Shown here: positions 45,938 to 56,986 of the stretch, in pieces
How the letters are laid out: each line of letters begins with the position of its first letter
Numbering within the stretch: position 1 is the first letter of the stretch
Assembly: GCF_018143015.1 (NCBI RefSeq)
Contig: NC_054752.1
Location: 1,922,001-1,986,000 of the forward strand
From: Lytechinus variegatus
Taxonomy: Eukaryota > Echinodermata > Echinoidea > Temnopleuroida > Toxopneustidae
DNA length: 64,000 nucleotides
Direction of reading: 5' to 3'
The notes under the pieces: model-generated
What the model was told of the DNA's origin: nothing
The model's database searches: none
What the model saw: the letters and a program-made list of their open reading frames with translations, nothing else
Translations under genes and position numbers: made by a program

Positions 45938-47770
45938 ATGGCATGTGAATTCAGCTCAATAGAGGGCGTCGTTTGTGAAGAAGCCGGCTGCGAATCGATT
46001 ACTGACGTCACGTTTTATGTGACGGAGAAGAAGAAACTCTGTCATGACTGCGCCTTGAAGAAAGAACGCATCGGATTAGAAAGAAGAGGTCGGCTTGCTC
46101 TGTATTGCGAAAAGCATGATAAAACCATGGACTTGTATTGTAAGACGCATGGCGAAGGTTTATGTGTTTCATGCGCTATGATAGATCATCGCCAACAAGA
46201 ATGCAAACATCAGGGTATAAAGGACGCACTCCTAGAAAACAAAGCAAAGCTCAGCATCCTCAAGAAGACTACGGTGGACAAATTAGAGCTATTCCAAGAC
46301 TATGGGAATGAGATTCATCAGATTAAACCATTTGCCGACCACCATCTTCAGACTATTAGGAATGAGATCGGTTCCCAAGTAGAAAGGGCTATTGAAAGAG
46401 ACAGAGCTAGGGAGAGGGAAGACGCTGATAAAATCGACAAGGAAATTGATGCCAAAAGTGAACAACTTCAAGAAGAGATTCAAAAGCTCCAGAATAAAAT
46501 TCAAAAGAACAACGACGAAAGGGAGAAGCGGCATGAAGAAAATCGTTCGAATTCAGAGAAAAGACGAGAACTAATCAAGGATAAACAACACATTCTTCAT
46601 GCTGACATTCAGAACATCGCTCAAGAGATCGAGAGAAAGATTGGAGAGCTTGAAAAAGCATGGCAAGACGATACAAAAGCAAGAGAAAAAGCAAAAGAGA
46701 TACTGGTCAGGATTCTTGAAGACGATATAAGTATTGTGAAAGATGGACAACGTGTGAATGCATCATTGAGTGAGGAACTGAAAGAGCAACTGGATGGGCG
46801 TGAGGTAGAAGAACTGATTCGTGTTATATCAGGTGTGAGGTTTGTGGAGGGTGTTGGGAGAGAGAAGTATGATGGAAGAATTGATGGGTATGATGGAGAG
46901 TGGAAGCTCATTGATACAATCAATGTCAGAGATAAAATCAATTATCCGCGCATTGTTGGGTGTGTAAATAAAAATCAGGTGATGATCACAAATGGACCGG
47001 CTAGTGAAGAACACTGCAATACCTACATATTAGATTTGAACAGTAAAAACACCAAGAGAGTGATCATCGGTAATCGAATGTCTTGGGTTATTACTTGTGC
47101 GGTGCTGAATGATGGCACGGTAGTATGTGGTAGATACATCATAGGTTGTACAGAAGACAGCCTACCTGGGTGCATCAGTGTATATGACAGACAGTGGAAT
47201 CACATCAGTGACGTCACAATACCAAGAAACACAGTAAATAATTACACATGGGTGGGTGTTGAAGCTGATCCGAATGGGACGATCATCGCAGCTGAGGGGA
47301 GTCAGTCTAAGATTTATGCCATCAACATGGACAACCCAGCTGATGCTACCATTATCAATACGATCACGTGTCAAGAGAAGATGAGAATGAGCGGTGTGCT
47401 GTCATCAGGTCACATCATCGCTCGAACTGCATCATTTGATCGTAGAGTGCGCATCATTAACAGAGAGGGTGATCATAGGGAAATCTCCCACACTGACGTC
47501 ATTTACAATGTGTGTGTTGATCGTATGACAGACGACCTCTACGTCGTGACATCAGATGATGAGTACAAGACGTGTGTGATTGATCAGGTGACGAGTGGGG
47601 GTGATGTAAGAAAGAGAAGAGTAACATCATTCCCTTTATCAGTTAGACTCACACGGGCTAATAGACCAGCTCACATTGTAGCGTCTCGAGTGACGATGAC
47701 GTCATCGGGAAATATGCTTGCATGTGATGGCGATAATATTCTCATATTCAAAAAGCGCTTTATCCTTTAG
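45938..47770 (+). CDS. RING-less B-box/coiled-coil protein (TRIM-like), copy A
   Basis: Single uninterrupted 610-residue frame with good start context (A at -3, G at +4). Residues 13-38 hold a B-box1-like cysteine set (C13, C18, C35-H-D-C38). Residues 57-91 are a B-box2 zinc finger: C57-x2-H60, C68, C76-x2-C79, H84, H91. About 95-265 is a long charged coiled coil. About 290-610 has repeated short strand-like blocks with WD/NHL-propeller character (NDGTVVCGRY, ISVYDRQWNH, DDLYVVTSDD, MLACDGDNILIF). There is no RING domain, so direct E3 ligase activity is not expected; a scaffold or regulatory role is likely, as in TRIM-like families expanded in echinoderms. Its tandem paralogue lies 9.2 kb downstream. 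The propeller call is inferred from pattern. Confidence 0.9.
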   Translation: MACEFSSIEGVVCEEAGCESITDVTFYVTEKKKLCHDCALKKERIGLERRGRLALYCEKHDKTMDLYCKTHGEGLCVSCAMIDHRQQECKHQGIKDALLENKAKLSILKKTTVDKLELFQDYGNEIHQIKPFADHHLQTIRNEIGSQVERAIERDRAREREDADKIDKEIDAKSEQLQEEIQKLQNKIQKNNDEREKRHEENRSNSEKRRELIKDKQHILHADIQNIAQEIERKIGELEKAWQDDTKAREKAKEILVRILEDDISIVKDGQRVNASLSEELKEQLDGREVEELIRVISGVRFVEGVGREKYDGRIDGYDGEWKLIDTINVRDKINYPRIVGCVNKNQVMITNGPASEEHCNTYILDLNSKNTKRVIIGNRMSWVITCAVLNDGTVVCGRYIIGCTEDSLPGCISVYDRQWNHISDVTIPRNTVNNYTWVGVEADPNGTIIAAEGSQSKIYAINMDNPADATIINTITCQEKMRMSGVLSSGHIIARTASFDRRVRIINREGDHREISHTDVIYNVCVDRMTDDLYVVTSDDEYKTCVIDQVTSGGDVRKRRVTSFPLSVRLTRANRPAHIVASRVTMTSSGNMLACDGDNILIFKKRFIL

Positions 47771-49433
47771 ATCAATGGTATTAATCACAATCATGCAATC
47801 ATAATATTACTGAACATGTATGTTTCAATTTGGAAAAATCACGAGGAAGAATGGTTATGATTTATTTCAAACTTTGGTTTATTTTGTCGATCATTATACA
47901 TAATCCTTAACAATATTCAAAACCAAAGCGCTTACATCCAGGAACCTAGATATTTGAGAGGGATGGGGGACTGGGAAATGGCATGGCATGTGAGCTCGAC
48001 ATCTAGATCGTTAACACCAATACAAGGAAGAAGAGGTAGAATGAGAGTAAATATGGTATTATTTTGATAGTATTACCAGGGATAATGGGCTTGACAATAA
48101 TTTCCTGACTATACCGGAATACTTTCTTTGTTTCAGTTAATATTAATCAAACATGTGATTTGCAGATCGCTTAATAGGTTGATCATCGCGTTTCATCGTG
48201 TATTATTCATTTCATTTTATACCTTTGTATGAATACTTGTATTCCTTATTTACCAGTTCATTTTGTATCATACTGGTTTTAAACGTTATCATTTTGCCCT
48301 TTATACTCTACCACGTGATGATAAAATGAAGCATTTTTTTAAATTCAGTGTAAATATCGTAAAATATGAAATGTATAGTTAATATAACAATAGAAAAACG
48401 TACTATAATGTATTCTTGTAAATGGTTGTAATATAATGACAAAGTAAGAAAGAAAATGAGAGGTGTGGGTATGGGGAGCCAAAGGTAAAAGCAGAGCTTG
48501 TTGATTAAAGGCTCCAATTTAGAAGTGAAAATTTAAAATACAAAAACTATAAATAGCATAACAATAGTATAGGACTTTCGATGATATTTATTCCTTGAAA
48601 CTTACTTTCACACGCATGTAAATTATATATCGTCTGTCTCTATATCAAAGAAAGATAAAGTGGTTTACAAATTTGAGAGTTTTGTAAGGTATACATGGTA
48701 GAGAGAATATACGGTATATTAGATTTACGCATTTAACATGTCTGATAATTAATTTTAATGATATTTTAAGCTGTGAACTTAAGTGAGATTAACAGCTATG
48801 ATTACTGTCTATTATTGTTTGATAATATTACTTGTATTTTTGTTTATATTCATGAATTTCGATAAAATATTATTACAAACAAACGAACTGTATTGTTGGC
48901 TAAAAGGTACAACAAAATATCTGACCATGGAGTTGCATAGTTGCTTGTTGCAAAGAACATGAACGAATATTTTGGTAATTAATTAAATTTTCAACGATTG
49001 ACTTTAGGCATGGCTGGTGAGAGTTTCCTGTATCCAAAACTTAACGAACAGCCTCTCCAAACGCCCGTTGTTCTGCCAATGTCAACCAACACTGTTTTCT
49101 TCTTTCAAAACATAATATCGCTCAATCATTTGGAAATATGTAATCGATATAGCAAACAATTCGCTTTTGCAAAGATATTTTAACTCTTTATCTTGATTTT
49201 GCTTTTACGAATTGTATATATGTCCTAAACAAGTTCAGGAATTCATAACGGCTTGCGTTATCATTATAGCTATGTAAACCTAAAGTGGGATACCAAGATT
49301 TTAAGCGGTTTCACTTTCATGTTCGTCATCAATTCATTGCTTTTTGACATATTCCCATTCGCAAAACTATTCACTAAGTCTTGTTGTTTAAGAATTCATA
49401 ATTTAGTAATTTTAGTCGTGTTGGAATACGAAG
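47771..49433. other. 3' flank of the unit A gene, duplicated
   Basis: Collinear with unit B from the stop codon onward. A conserved AATAAA occurs only far downstream (49921-49926; 63134-63139 in unit B), so the true polyadenylation site is uncertain. Confidence 0.5.
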
Positions 49434-49709
49434 AGGGGCGGATCCATGATTCCAGATGAGGGCAAAAAGAATGCGACAATTCTCCCATAAGCGAGGGGAA
49501 ATGATTATTCCAAAATATATGCTATTTCCTCTCTGTCTGTCTCTCTCCCTCTTTCTACATAAATGACAAGCCAAGAAAGAAAGAAATAAAGAAAGAAAAG
49601 AAGGAAATGTTAAGGTCTATCACTCTTTTCATCCTCACTTCCAAGGACAGCAGGCGGGGGGGGGGGGGGGTGCTCCTTTATGTGCCCCATTATGGGTCCG
49701 CCTCTAATG
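49434..49709. mobile_element. Short GGATCC-end element shared by both units (A copy)
   Basis: AGGGGCGGATCCATGATTCC at left; inverse-like GGGTCCGCCTCT at right. The equivalent in unit B is 62088-62394, so this insertion predates the duplication. Confidence 0.6.
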
Positions 49710-50750
49710 AGAAAGTTGCCACCGTTGAATAGGCCTAAATCTTGGTTTAAACAAAATGCATTGCTCATATTCTCATTTCATGTATTATTTGTACAACACT
49801 CTTGATCCATTTAGTCTCAGACAACTTAAATGCATAGGCTTTTGCATGGTGCAAGTTACACTCAATATCAATATATTATGTAACATACTCTCTGCGTGCT
49901 TAATATGTGTTTTCATTTTCAATAAAGGTATTCCTCATTCCATAATATAAGCCGTATAGTCTCGTGATTTCTTCAAGTAACAATACTTATGATTTCAATG
50001 AAGACCAAAAAGAGAAAAGGCGAGGGCAGAGAAAGAGGAAGGGGCAGGGGGATCGAGGGGGTCGAAGGATTTTGAGATGTCTGAGGCTGTTGAATCAGAA
50101 ACTCAATTACATACCTTAAACAGGGGCGGATCCAGCCTTCGCCAATAGGGGGGGGGGGTTTTTTTCAGCCTTATTTTCCCCGATCGCCCACTCGAAGATG
50201 ATTTTTGGTTTCTTTGAAGGGGTATTCCTAATAGTCACTCCTTAGCTTTATTCTTACAAATCAGCATAAACATTTAATATCATAATCCTTGTTCATATAA
50301 TGCGAGCGCGAGCAATTTTATTTTCAAAATCTGATGGATTTTTTCCTAAAATTCGAACATTCTGGGCAATGATTGTAATCCTGACAAAAAATATGTATGG
50401 ATATAAAATTATAATTACTACGAACACTAAGCGCGAGCACAAATGGACTGATGGAAAAGGTATCTGTTAAGGACTGCATGCAATAAGTCATTAAGGCGGT
50501 ACATATTTTAAAAGTAAAATACTGCGAGCGCGAAGCGCGAGCTGAAATTTTTAGACATTTTAACTAAAAATGGAAATTCTAAGCACAATTGGTAATTTAG
50601 AACAGAATAGGTATATAACTAAACAACTGATGCGAGCTCGAAGCGCGAGCGGAAATTTTTCGAGATTTAGACCTACTGAACGAGACACTGTTCATGTTTC
50701 GTAAATCATGAAGAGGAAAAGTAATTGGGGATCTTCCTTACATTGATGTA

Positions 50751-51487
50751 CAGTGCGTCCCAGAAAAAACGAAACCGAGGTTTAGCGATCATTTATCATT
50801 ACTTAATCATAAATAAAATAGACAAATGACCTACCAATTTAAAGCTTAGAATCTCCTCTTTCATCTGATATTACTTAGATTATTTTTTTTATTCACGCAT
50901 GAGTGAGCAAATACAATTTGAAGAATAGATATCAAAAACTCATTTGGCGGGGGGTATCTGGGTTTCAAAAAGAAAACCACATTTGTGAAAAGTTCAATAT
51001 CTCCTCTTTAATTTGATAACTAAATTACAGAAAATGGTCAAGAAATAACAAAGTTCTGGTCATTTGAAGTAAGGCTTGAATTTCAATAATTTCATAAAAT
51101 GAAGAGGTTCTCCAGGCTGGCTTTCAAACTCACTCGACACTCCGTTTTGTTGACGATCAGCCGGGCATTAAATCTTTGTTCACCATGCGAAAGCTTCTGT
51201 GGGAAACCGGTGAAAACACGTTTATCTCATGAAATTATGGAAATACAAGCCTTAATGACCAGAACTTTTTTATTTCTTGACCATTTTCTGTAATTGAGGA
51301 ACCAAATTAAAGAGCAGATATCGAACTTTTTAGAAATCTGGTTTTCTTTTTGAAACCCAGATACCCCCCGCCAAATGAGTTTTTGGTATCCTTTCTTCAA
51401 ATTGTTTTTGCTCACTCATGTGTGAATAAGAAATAACCTAAGTAATATATATGAGATGAAAGAGGAGATTCCAAGCTTTAAAGCTAC
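50751..51487. mobile_element. Tc1/mariner-like MITE lacking its right terminus
   Basis: Begins after TA with CAGTGCGTCCCAGAAAAAAC. Arms at about 50843-51060 and 51225-51480 are inverted copies (CATTTGGCGGGGGGTATCTG and inverse). The right side ends about 80 bp short of the expected terminus. Confidence 0.7.
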
Positions 51488-52076
51488 ATTAATAATGCGA
51501 CCACAAAGCGCGAGCAGAAAATTTTTGATTTTGTGATCTGAAACTAGATAACGATTTGAATAGAGAACAAGTCAAGAATTTGAATTCATATTTAGACTTA
51601 GAATCTAGGCATTTTAAATATTCTTTTATCATGAAAATCAACACGAGCGCAAAGCGCGAGCTTAAACTATTTGATATTCTGATCATGCACTTCGTAGGAA
51701 AAATTGTGAGGTGGGTATGGATCGCACTTAATAAAGAGCTAATATTTTTCATGATAATTACTTTGAGTTTTGACATAGGAACGGGATATCTTTAGGACAT
51801 GATGTCATCATATAAAAACGATGACTGTCTTCTTATTCCACTTGCTAAGTGAGAGATGAAACATAAGGGACAATTCAATCATTAAATTAATATTTTAATC
51901 ATTGATACCTAATGGGGGTGCGAAATCTAATAATATTTTGGCCTGAAAACTGGACATTTTAAGCAATTTTGTAATTATTAATAGGATGCATCAGTTAATA
52001 TATTTTAACCATTAATGCGAGCCTGATGATTTTTTATACACTGTCATGAAAAGGGGATTTTAATTAGTTTGTTGTA

Positions 52077-52269
52077 ATAACAATAATAATTGGACTTATA
52101 TAGCGGTTTTTCCAGTGGATACAATGCGCTGTTGATTGCATAAGACAAGTTAAGGTTTATGGTTATATAAGTGTGTTTTGAGATTTTTTTGAAGAGGTCA
52201 AGAGAAGAGAGGTTTCGAAGAGATGGAGGGAGTTTGTTACAAAGACGGGGGGCAAGAGATTGAAAGGAG
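52077..52269 (+). mobile_element. SINE-tail-like fragment
   Basis: AATAATAATTGGACTTATATAGCGG followed by a purine-rich segment resembles the 3' parts of the SINEs in this window (AGCGC...TATATA words). No A or B box remains. Confidence 0.4.
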
Positions 52270-52970
52270 TGTTATGTCAGTATGTATTTAACTTCCTGTT
52301 ATCCTTTCAGTCATTCACCCTCACTTGTTTACAAACTCCCCCAATGTTATCTAAGAATTCCTAAACCCCCAATACCATTTAACTGTTAAGCCTTGACCAT
52401 GAAAAGACCAACCCTCAGTGACGTCAGCTAACTTCATTGAAGAAGTATGACTCACACGTCCAACCCCAGTCACTTGCACAGAGCATCACCACACCCCTTA
52501 TACCAGAGAAAATTCGATAGACAGTTACCTGTAGACCAATCAGATAAAGTTGAGATCACTCCCACCTTAAATTGTTACAACCTAAAACTAATGATAGAAA
52601 TAACACTTCTTGATTATTAGAGATAGAATATACAGAAGAATAGACCCACACTCATCGATACAGACTGACTGACTTAAAGACTTAGACGTCCATCCAGTGT
52701 TAATTTAATTTCACTTCGAATCTCAATCTGATACTTCTAAATTATTTTTATATTCATCGTATCCTGATATTCTCTGAATCTTCATTTACTTCGAACTATA
52801 GCTGAATATTGATGATTAAATACTTTTTGATCTTGAACTGTAAATTTTTCTCCAAGTTTCTTCATTACGCTTCCCTTTCAATAATCACTGATCCCATCCC
52901 AACATAACATGGTGGAGAACCCGGGAAGGGAAGCGTAATGAAGAAACTTCGAGAAAAATTTACAGTTCAA
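52270..52970 (+). mobile_element. LTR retrotransposon relic (one LTR plus a short internal stub)
   Basis: An LTR of about 640 bp (52270-52909) starts TGTTATGT and ends ACATAACA. It is directly followed by a primer-binding-site-like TGGTGGAGAACCCGGGA and then a short inverted copy of the LTR end. No coding region or second LTR is present. A fossil fragment nested in the 50121-53003 element; the family (Gypsy, BEL or other) cannot be told. Confidence 0.7.
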
Positions 52971-53118
52971 AATCTCGGGACCCCCCTCCTGGATCCGCCT
53001 ATGTTAAAGGGGTCAAAGTGAGAGAGAAAGAGAGAGATATGTTAGGGGTAGGTTTCCGAAGGAAGGTGTCTGGGTTTTTATCTGTGCGCGCACTGGGTGG
53101 GTGTGTTTGAGTGTACGT

Positions 53119-54879
53119 ATAGGCATGATAGACGATAGACCGGAAAGGTAGCACCCGCGGAAAAGTATCATTTAAATAACATTTAAAAATATAACCTACA
53201 GACACCCCATAAAAGCTCAATGGTGATACGCGTATTTTTAACAACTTTCGGCTACACCTCCCGGTGGACATTTGACATGAATGAACCAAATCCTAAGCAC
53301 CATATGTGCATATTGCTTGTGCATATTGCTAATGAATCATTTATTTTTTTCTTTGCGTACTCAAAAGACAACTGAGATTTGATTGGACCTTACCTCATGA
53401 ATAATGTATTTTTTTAATTTAAATTTGAACGTAATAGTTTGACCTTATCGTCCCTTCCGCTTAATTAAAGGCTGAAAGATGACGTCATCCGCACAGAAGA
53501 AGATATTTCCTTGAAAGTTTTTCGGTGAGTACTGTCAATTTAACCATGGACCTACAAGGAAACGTCTCTCGAAAACTCAAAACTATTTCCACCATCGTGA
53601 GCTTAATGGCGGCGGGATCATGTGTTCTTTCTATAAGAGGGCATGTTATACAGATTTTTAAAGAATACATCATGGATAAAGAATTTGTATCGCCATAAGA
53701 AAAAGCAAAAAGAGACATTTTGAGGGTATTTTATAGTCCATCAAAGGGAAAGTTGTTCACATATGACATCACACATCCTTGTCGCATTGCCAATCATGGG
53801 AGGATCTCCATAGAATTAGTGATTGCAGTATTCAAACGCACATAACTTTCTCATTATTCAGCCGATCTTTCTTAAACTTTCTGTGTTCTTATTCTTTGAA
53901 TTTTCTGTTTCGACACAAGCCTACTTGATCCAAAGGTTTCATTCCCCTTAAAGAATATTCCAATATGGGAGAATAAAAAAAATCATCAGAATGGTCCTGT
54001 CAGGAAAAAAAACTGGGTTTTTGCTTACCTAAAGATTTTGTCACCAATCACCCCCAAATCACAACCTCAAGTGAAGAGAGCTGTGATGTAGTCAAATTAC
54101 ACTTAAGTAATTGCACTGCATAATATTCATTCCAATTTAAAGTTGTTTATTACAACTTTATCATTTCGCTCCAAAGGCGATTCATTTCCATGGAAAATTT
54201 AACAATGAATGTAACATGAGTCCACATATAAAATTAATGATTATTGACTTTCAGAAGAGAAAAAAAATAAGTTTGATTTTATCAATTTAGAATTTCAGTT
54301 TTGGAACAAAAAAAATCAGTAATGGATTTGAGAAAAATTAATTTTTCCGGACAATATTAAGGGTTTATTATATTAAAGGACTTCCCTGATTAATCATGGA
54401 TGCAGTACATATGATGTCCATGAAAAAATGGGGATAATTGACTGAAGTAGCGGTTACCTAATGACCTTGAAAACCGATGACGTAGAATGACGTGTGTCGA
54501 GGGTTATCGAAGATCCACGAAGATTGGCGTCACCGAAGCGCTTTCTACCAGTAGCATGACGTCGAGAAGAACTTATGCAGAACTCTGGGTTGAACACTCA
54601 GGATATATCATCTTGGTTCAGAGCTGACGAAAAACTGAAGGCTTCTATTGCTGTATCCCCAGAATAAAATGGCTGTCCATGGGTAACAGCTCCCTGACCA
54701 AAGGACCCTTGAAAATTGTACAAATTCCCATTATCTAAAATGGCAAATCCTAGTTTGTGACATTTCACTGATTTCTTTTATAAATCATTTGATCAGTACA
54801 TGTCTTTCTTATTAAAAGCAACGACGAAATATCTAGATACTATTCATTCATTGGCATAAATGTATTAATCCTAGAAAAA
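53119..54879. other. Spacer between the duplicated units, noncoding
   Basis: No supported gene. A MITE-like right end (GGTTTCATTCCCC then TTAA) lies near 53935-53951 without a clear partner. Confidence 0.4.
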
Positions 54880-55317
54880 ATTGACAAATTATTAGTATTG
54901 AAAATCAGCCCCACCCCTTCTTAATTTTACTCCACATTTGCCATAGTTACCGCACTGTTCAAAGGTCTTCTGATATCTGCATCAATATGTACATCATATT
55001 TGATATACGATGCTATTGACACGTGAACAGTTATGTACACACACCTTTGACATTTGTAAGATTCTACGTATAAATGAATTGTGTGCAAATTCAAGTCAAA
55101 CAAACTCCGGAAGCACGGTTGGACTGTTATGATACGTCATGTGTTAAGTATCCGAGTTTTACAAAGCCTCATTGATATTTTGACATATGTTGGACGGTCT
55201 AATTGCTCACCATTTTAGATTGAATTTATCATACGAAGGTAAGAAAAAATCTCCATCATTAGTGTCATTAATGCGTGTATAAGGTCTTTTTAAAGAGTTG
55301 TAAAACCAGTTTTAGCA

Positions 55318-55590
55318 TAATAGTAATAATAATAAAGGATATTTATATTGCTCACATATCCACATTTTTAAGTGCTCATGGCGCTCCTATATTACCAGGC
55401 TAAGCTAGGCGTTCACAGCACACACAGCTTCTTGAGGAATTACTTCCTACCGGTACCCATTTACCTCACCTGGGTTGAGTGCAGCACAAATCAGTTTCTT
55501 GCTTACGGAAATTACGCCATGGCTGGGATTAGAACCCAGGACCCTCTGTTTCAAAGTCTGGAGACTAATCCACTGGGCCACAATGCTCTA
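55318..55590 (-). mobile_element. tRNA-derived SINE, antisense, near full length
   Basis: The minus strand starts with a tRNA-like head: A-box TGGCCCAGTGGATTAGT, B-box GGTTCTAATCC. The body contains CAACCCAGGTGAGG and GCCGGTAGGAAGTAATTCC-like words, ending in a TAATAATAATAAAGG-type tail (seen at the left on the + strand). Best-preserved copy of the family at 2441 and 28241. Confidence 0.85.
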
Positions 55591-55593
55591 CAG

Positions 55594-56986
55594 GTTTAGG
55601 CTCTACGTTTCATTTGCATGTATATTGCCATTGTATCATCTTGTATTGAATAGTGATACAAGGATATTTCCATTATCTTATCCCCTACCTCAGAAAGGGG
55701 ATATTAATTTTATTTTTATCATTTTTTTCAGATCGTTCTTTGGGCCTGATATATGCCATCATAAATTGATGAAAAGTGGAAAATTCGAATGACTCCCACA
55801 TAATAAACATTAATTAAATAATTTGACAATAGTAATTAGATGGAATGGGCAGTCAACCAAAACAATAATAACCTGGTACCGAAGCCACATCTTCCTGGGA
55901 CTAAAACAGACCCTCTTCACAGCCCCTGAACATGCAAGCTATGGTTGCCATCCCCAAAGGGAGCCCGGTCAGCTAGAAGCCAAGCTAGACAAGCTAGTAA
56001 CATTGACTTCTAACCTCCCCTATTTTATTCCATCCTCAATATTTGATGGGAACTTTAAAAAGGTCTGAATCGCATCGGGAAGCCCAGAGAATTATATTCA
56101 TGATATTTTTTGGCACAGATGAAGGGAAATCGATGTGAAATGAAGTAATGACCGAGACAAACCTTGATCAATTCATATTAGATCTCTGGAAATTGTAAAT
56201 CACTTGTCACTGGATATTAAGGTTTGGGCAAAATTAAACTGAATGTTATAACACAAGATAAATGCCACTCTTTCTCTTCGTTCAACTGTTTTTTATTCCC
56301 AACAAAACTATACCCATCTTAGCTAAATAAATCTGAGCAATAAAGCCAAGTCTCTGAAAGCAAACACAAGATAACGTCCTACAAAGAAGATAAGCAAAGT
56401 CTCGAAAATCAATTAGTGACATATTTTGTTTCAACCTTATAAATCGTACAAATGTTCTCATTATACTGTTATAATACTCAGATAAGACGTAATGTGCATC
56501 ACGTATGAAATTTTCTCGGAGCATGTTTGGGCAGTGATTATCAGGACATTGAGTGCAGTGCTAAAGGTAAGCCGAAAGTACAAGTAATGCATTGGTTATA
56601 TGATACAAAGGTAGCAAGCATCGGCAAAAGAAAAGGAAATATATCAATACAGGCAGTAGGTCTATATAAAAACATCACGTCGTCATTATGTATGTGAATA
56701 GAAAGAAGAGTCATAAAAAGGTCAGTATATGCAATCCGTAACGCTACCATGTTGTTATATATGTGTTTTATAGATATCTAAAGTTTCCCTCATTTTTTCC
56801 TTCTCAACAGTGCTATTATACCACCATCCATGCTGCAAGCCGATTTTATCTTCTCATGTTCTTGTTTCAACATACATGACATAGATGCTACTCGTACGAT
56901 CCATGGTTTCAGTACATCGTGACTTATATTAGTCAAAACTTCCACTAGATATCATCTGTTGTTTTCCTTTGAGGTGACCTATCACG
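55594..56986 (+). promoter_or_regulatory. Duplicated 5' flank of the unit B B-box gene
   Basis: Collinear with 44558-45937, including a candidate splice acceptor (AG at 56972-56973) 14 nt before the ATG. Confidence 0.4.

Larger units (their letters stand above)
50121..53003. mobile_element. GGATCCGCC-end element with nested insertions
   Basis: Begins CAGGGGCGGATCCAGC, ends CCTGGATCCGCCTATG. TTAAA on both sides (50116-50120, 53004-53008) is a 5-bp target duplication. Contains GCGCGAAGCGCGAGC words at roughly 100-bp spacing (opposite orientation to 43454-44557), a mariner-like MITE, a SINE-tail-like piece and an LTR relic. Absent from unit B. Confidence 0.82.
41930..53118. repeat. Tandem segmental duplication, unit A
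   Basis: Collinear with unit B (54880-63380) across 5' flank, gene and 3' flank. Anchors include GCCATAGTTACCGCACTGTT (41988 / 54938), the 5' flank ATTAGATGGAATGG (44775 / 55835), the B-box gene, and GGTGTCTGGGTTTTT (53067 / 63339). It is longer than unit B mainly because of the insertions at 42081, 42441, 43454 and 50121. Confidence 0.88.

Noticed and set aside
53533-53700. Short plus-strand frame beginning MDLQGNVSRKLK
   Set aside because: Fifty residues, no homologous block in the window, no domain and no splice context; likely chance.
44763-56068. Similar frames upstream of each B-box gene (44763-45062 and 55823-56068)
   Set aside because: Only the two ends agree in frame; the middles are shifted, so conservation reflects the duplication, not a protein.
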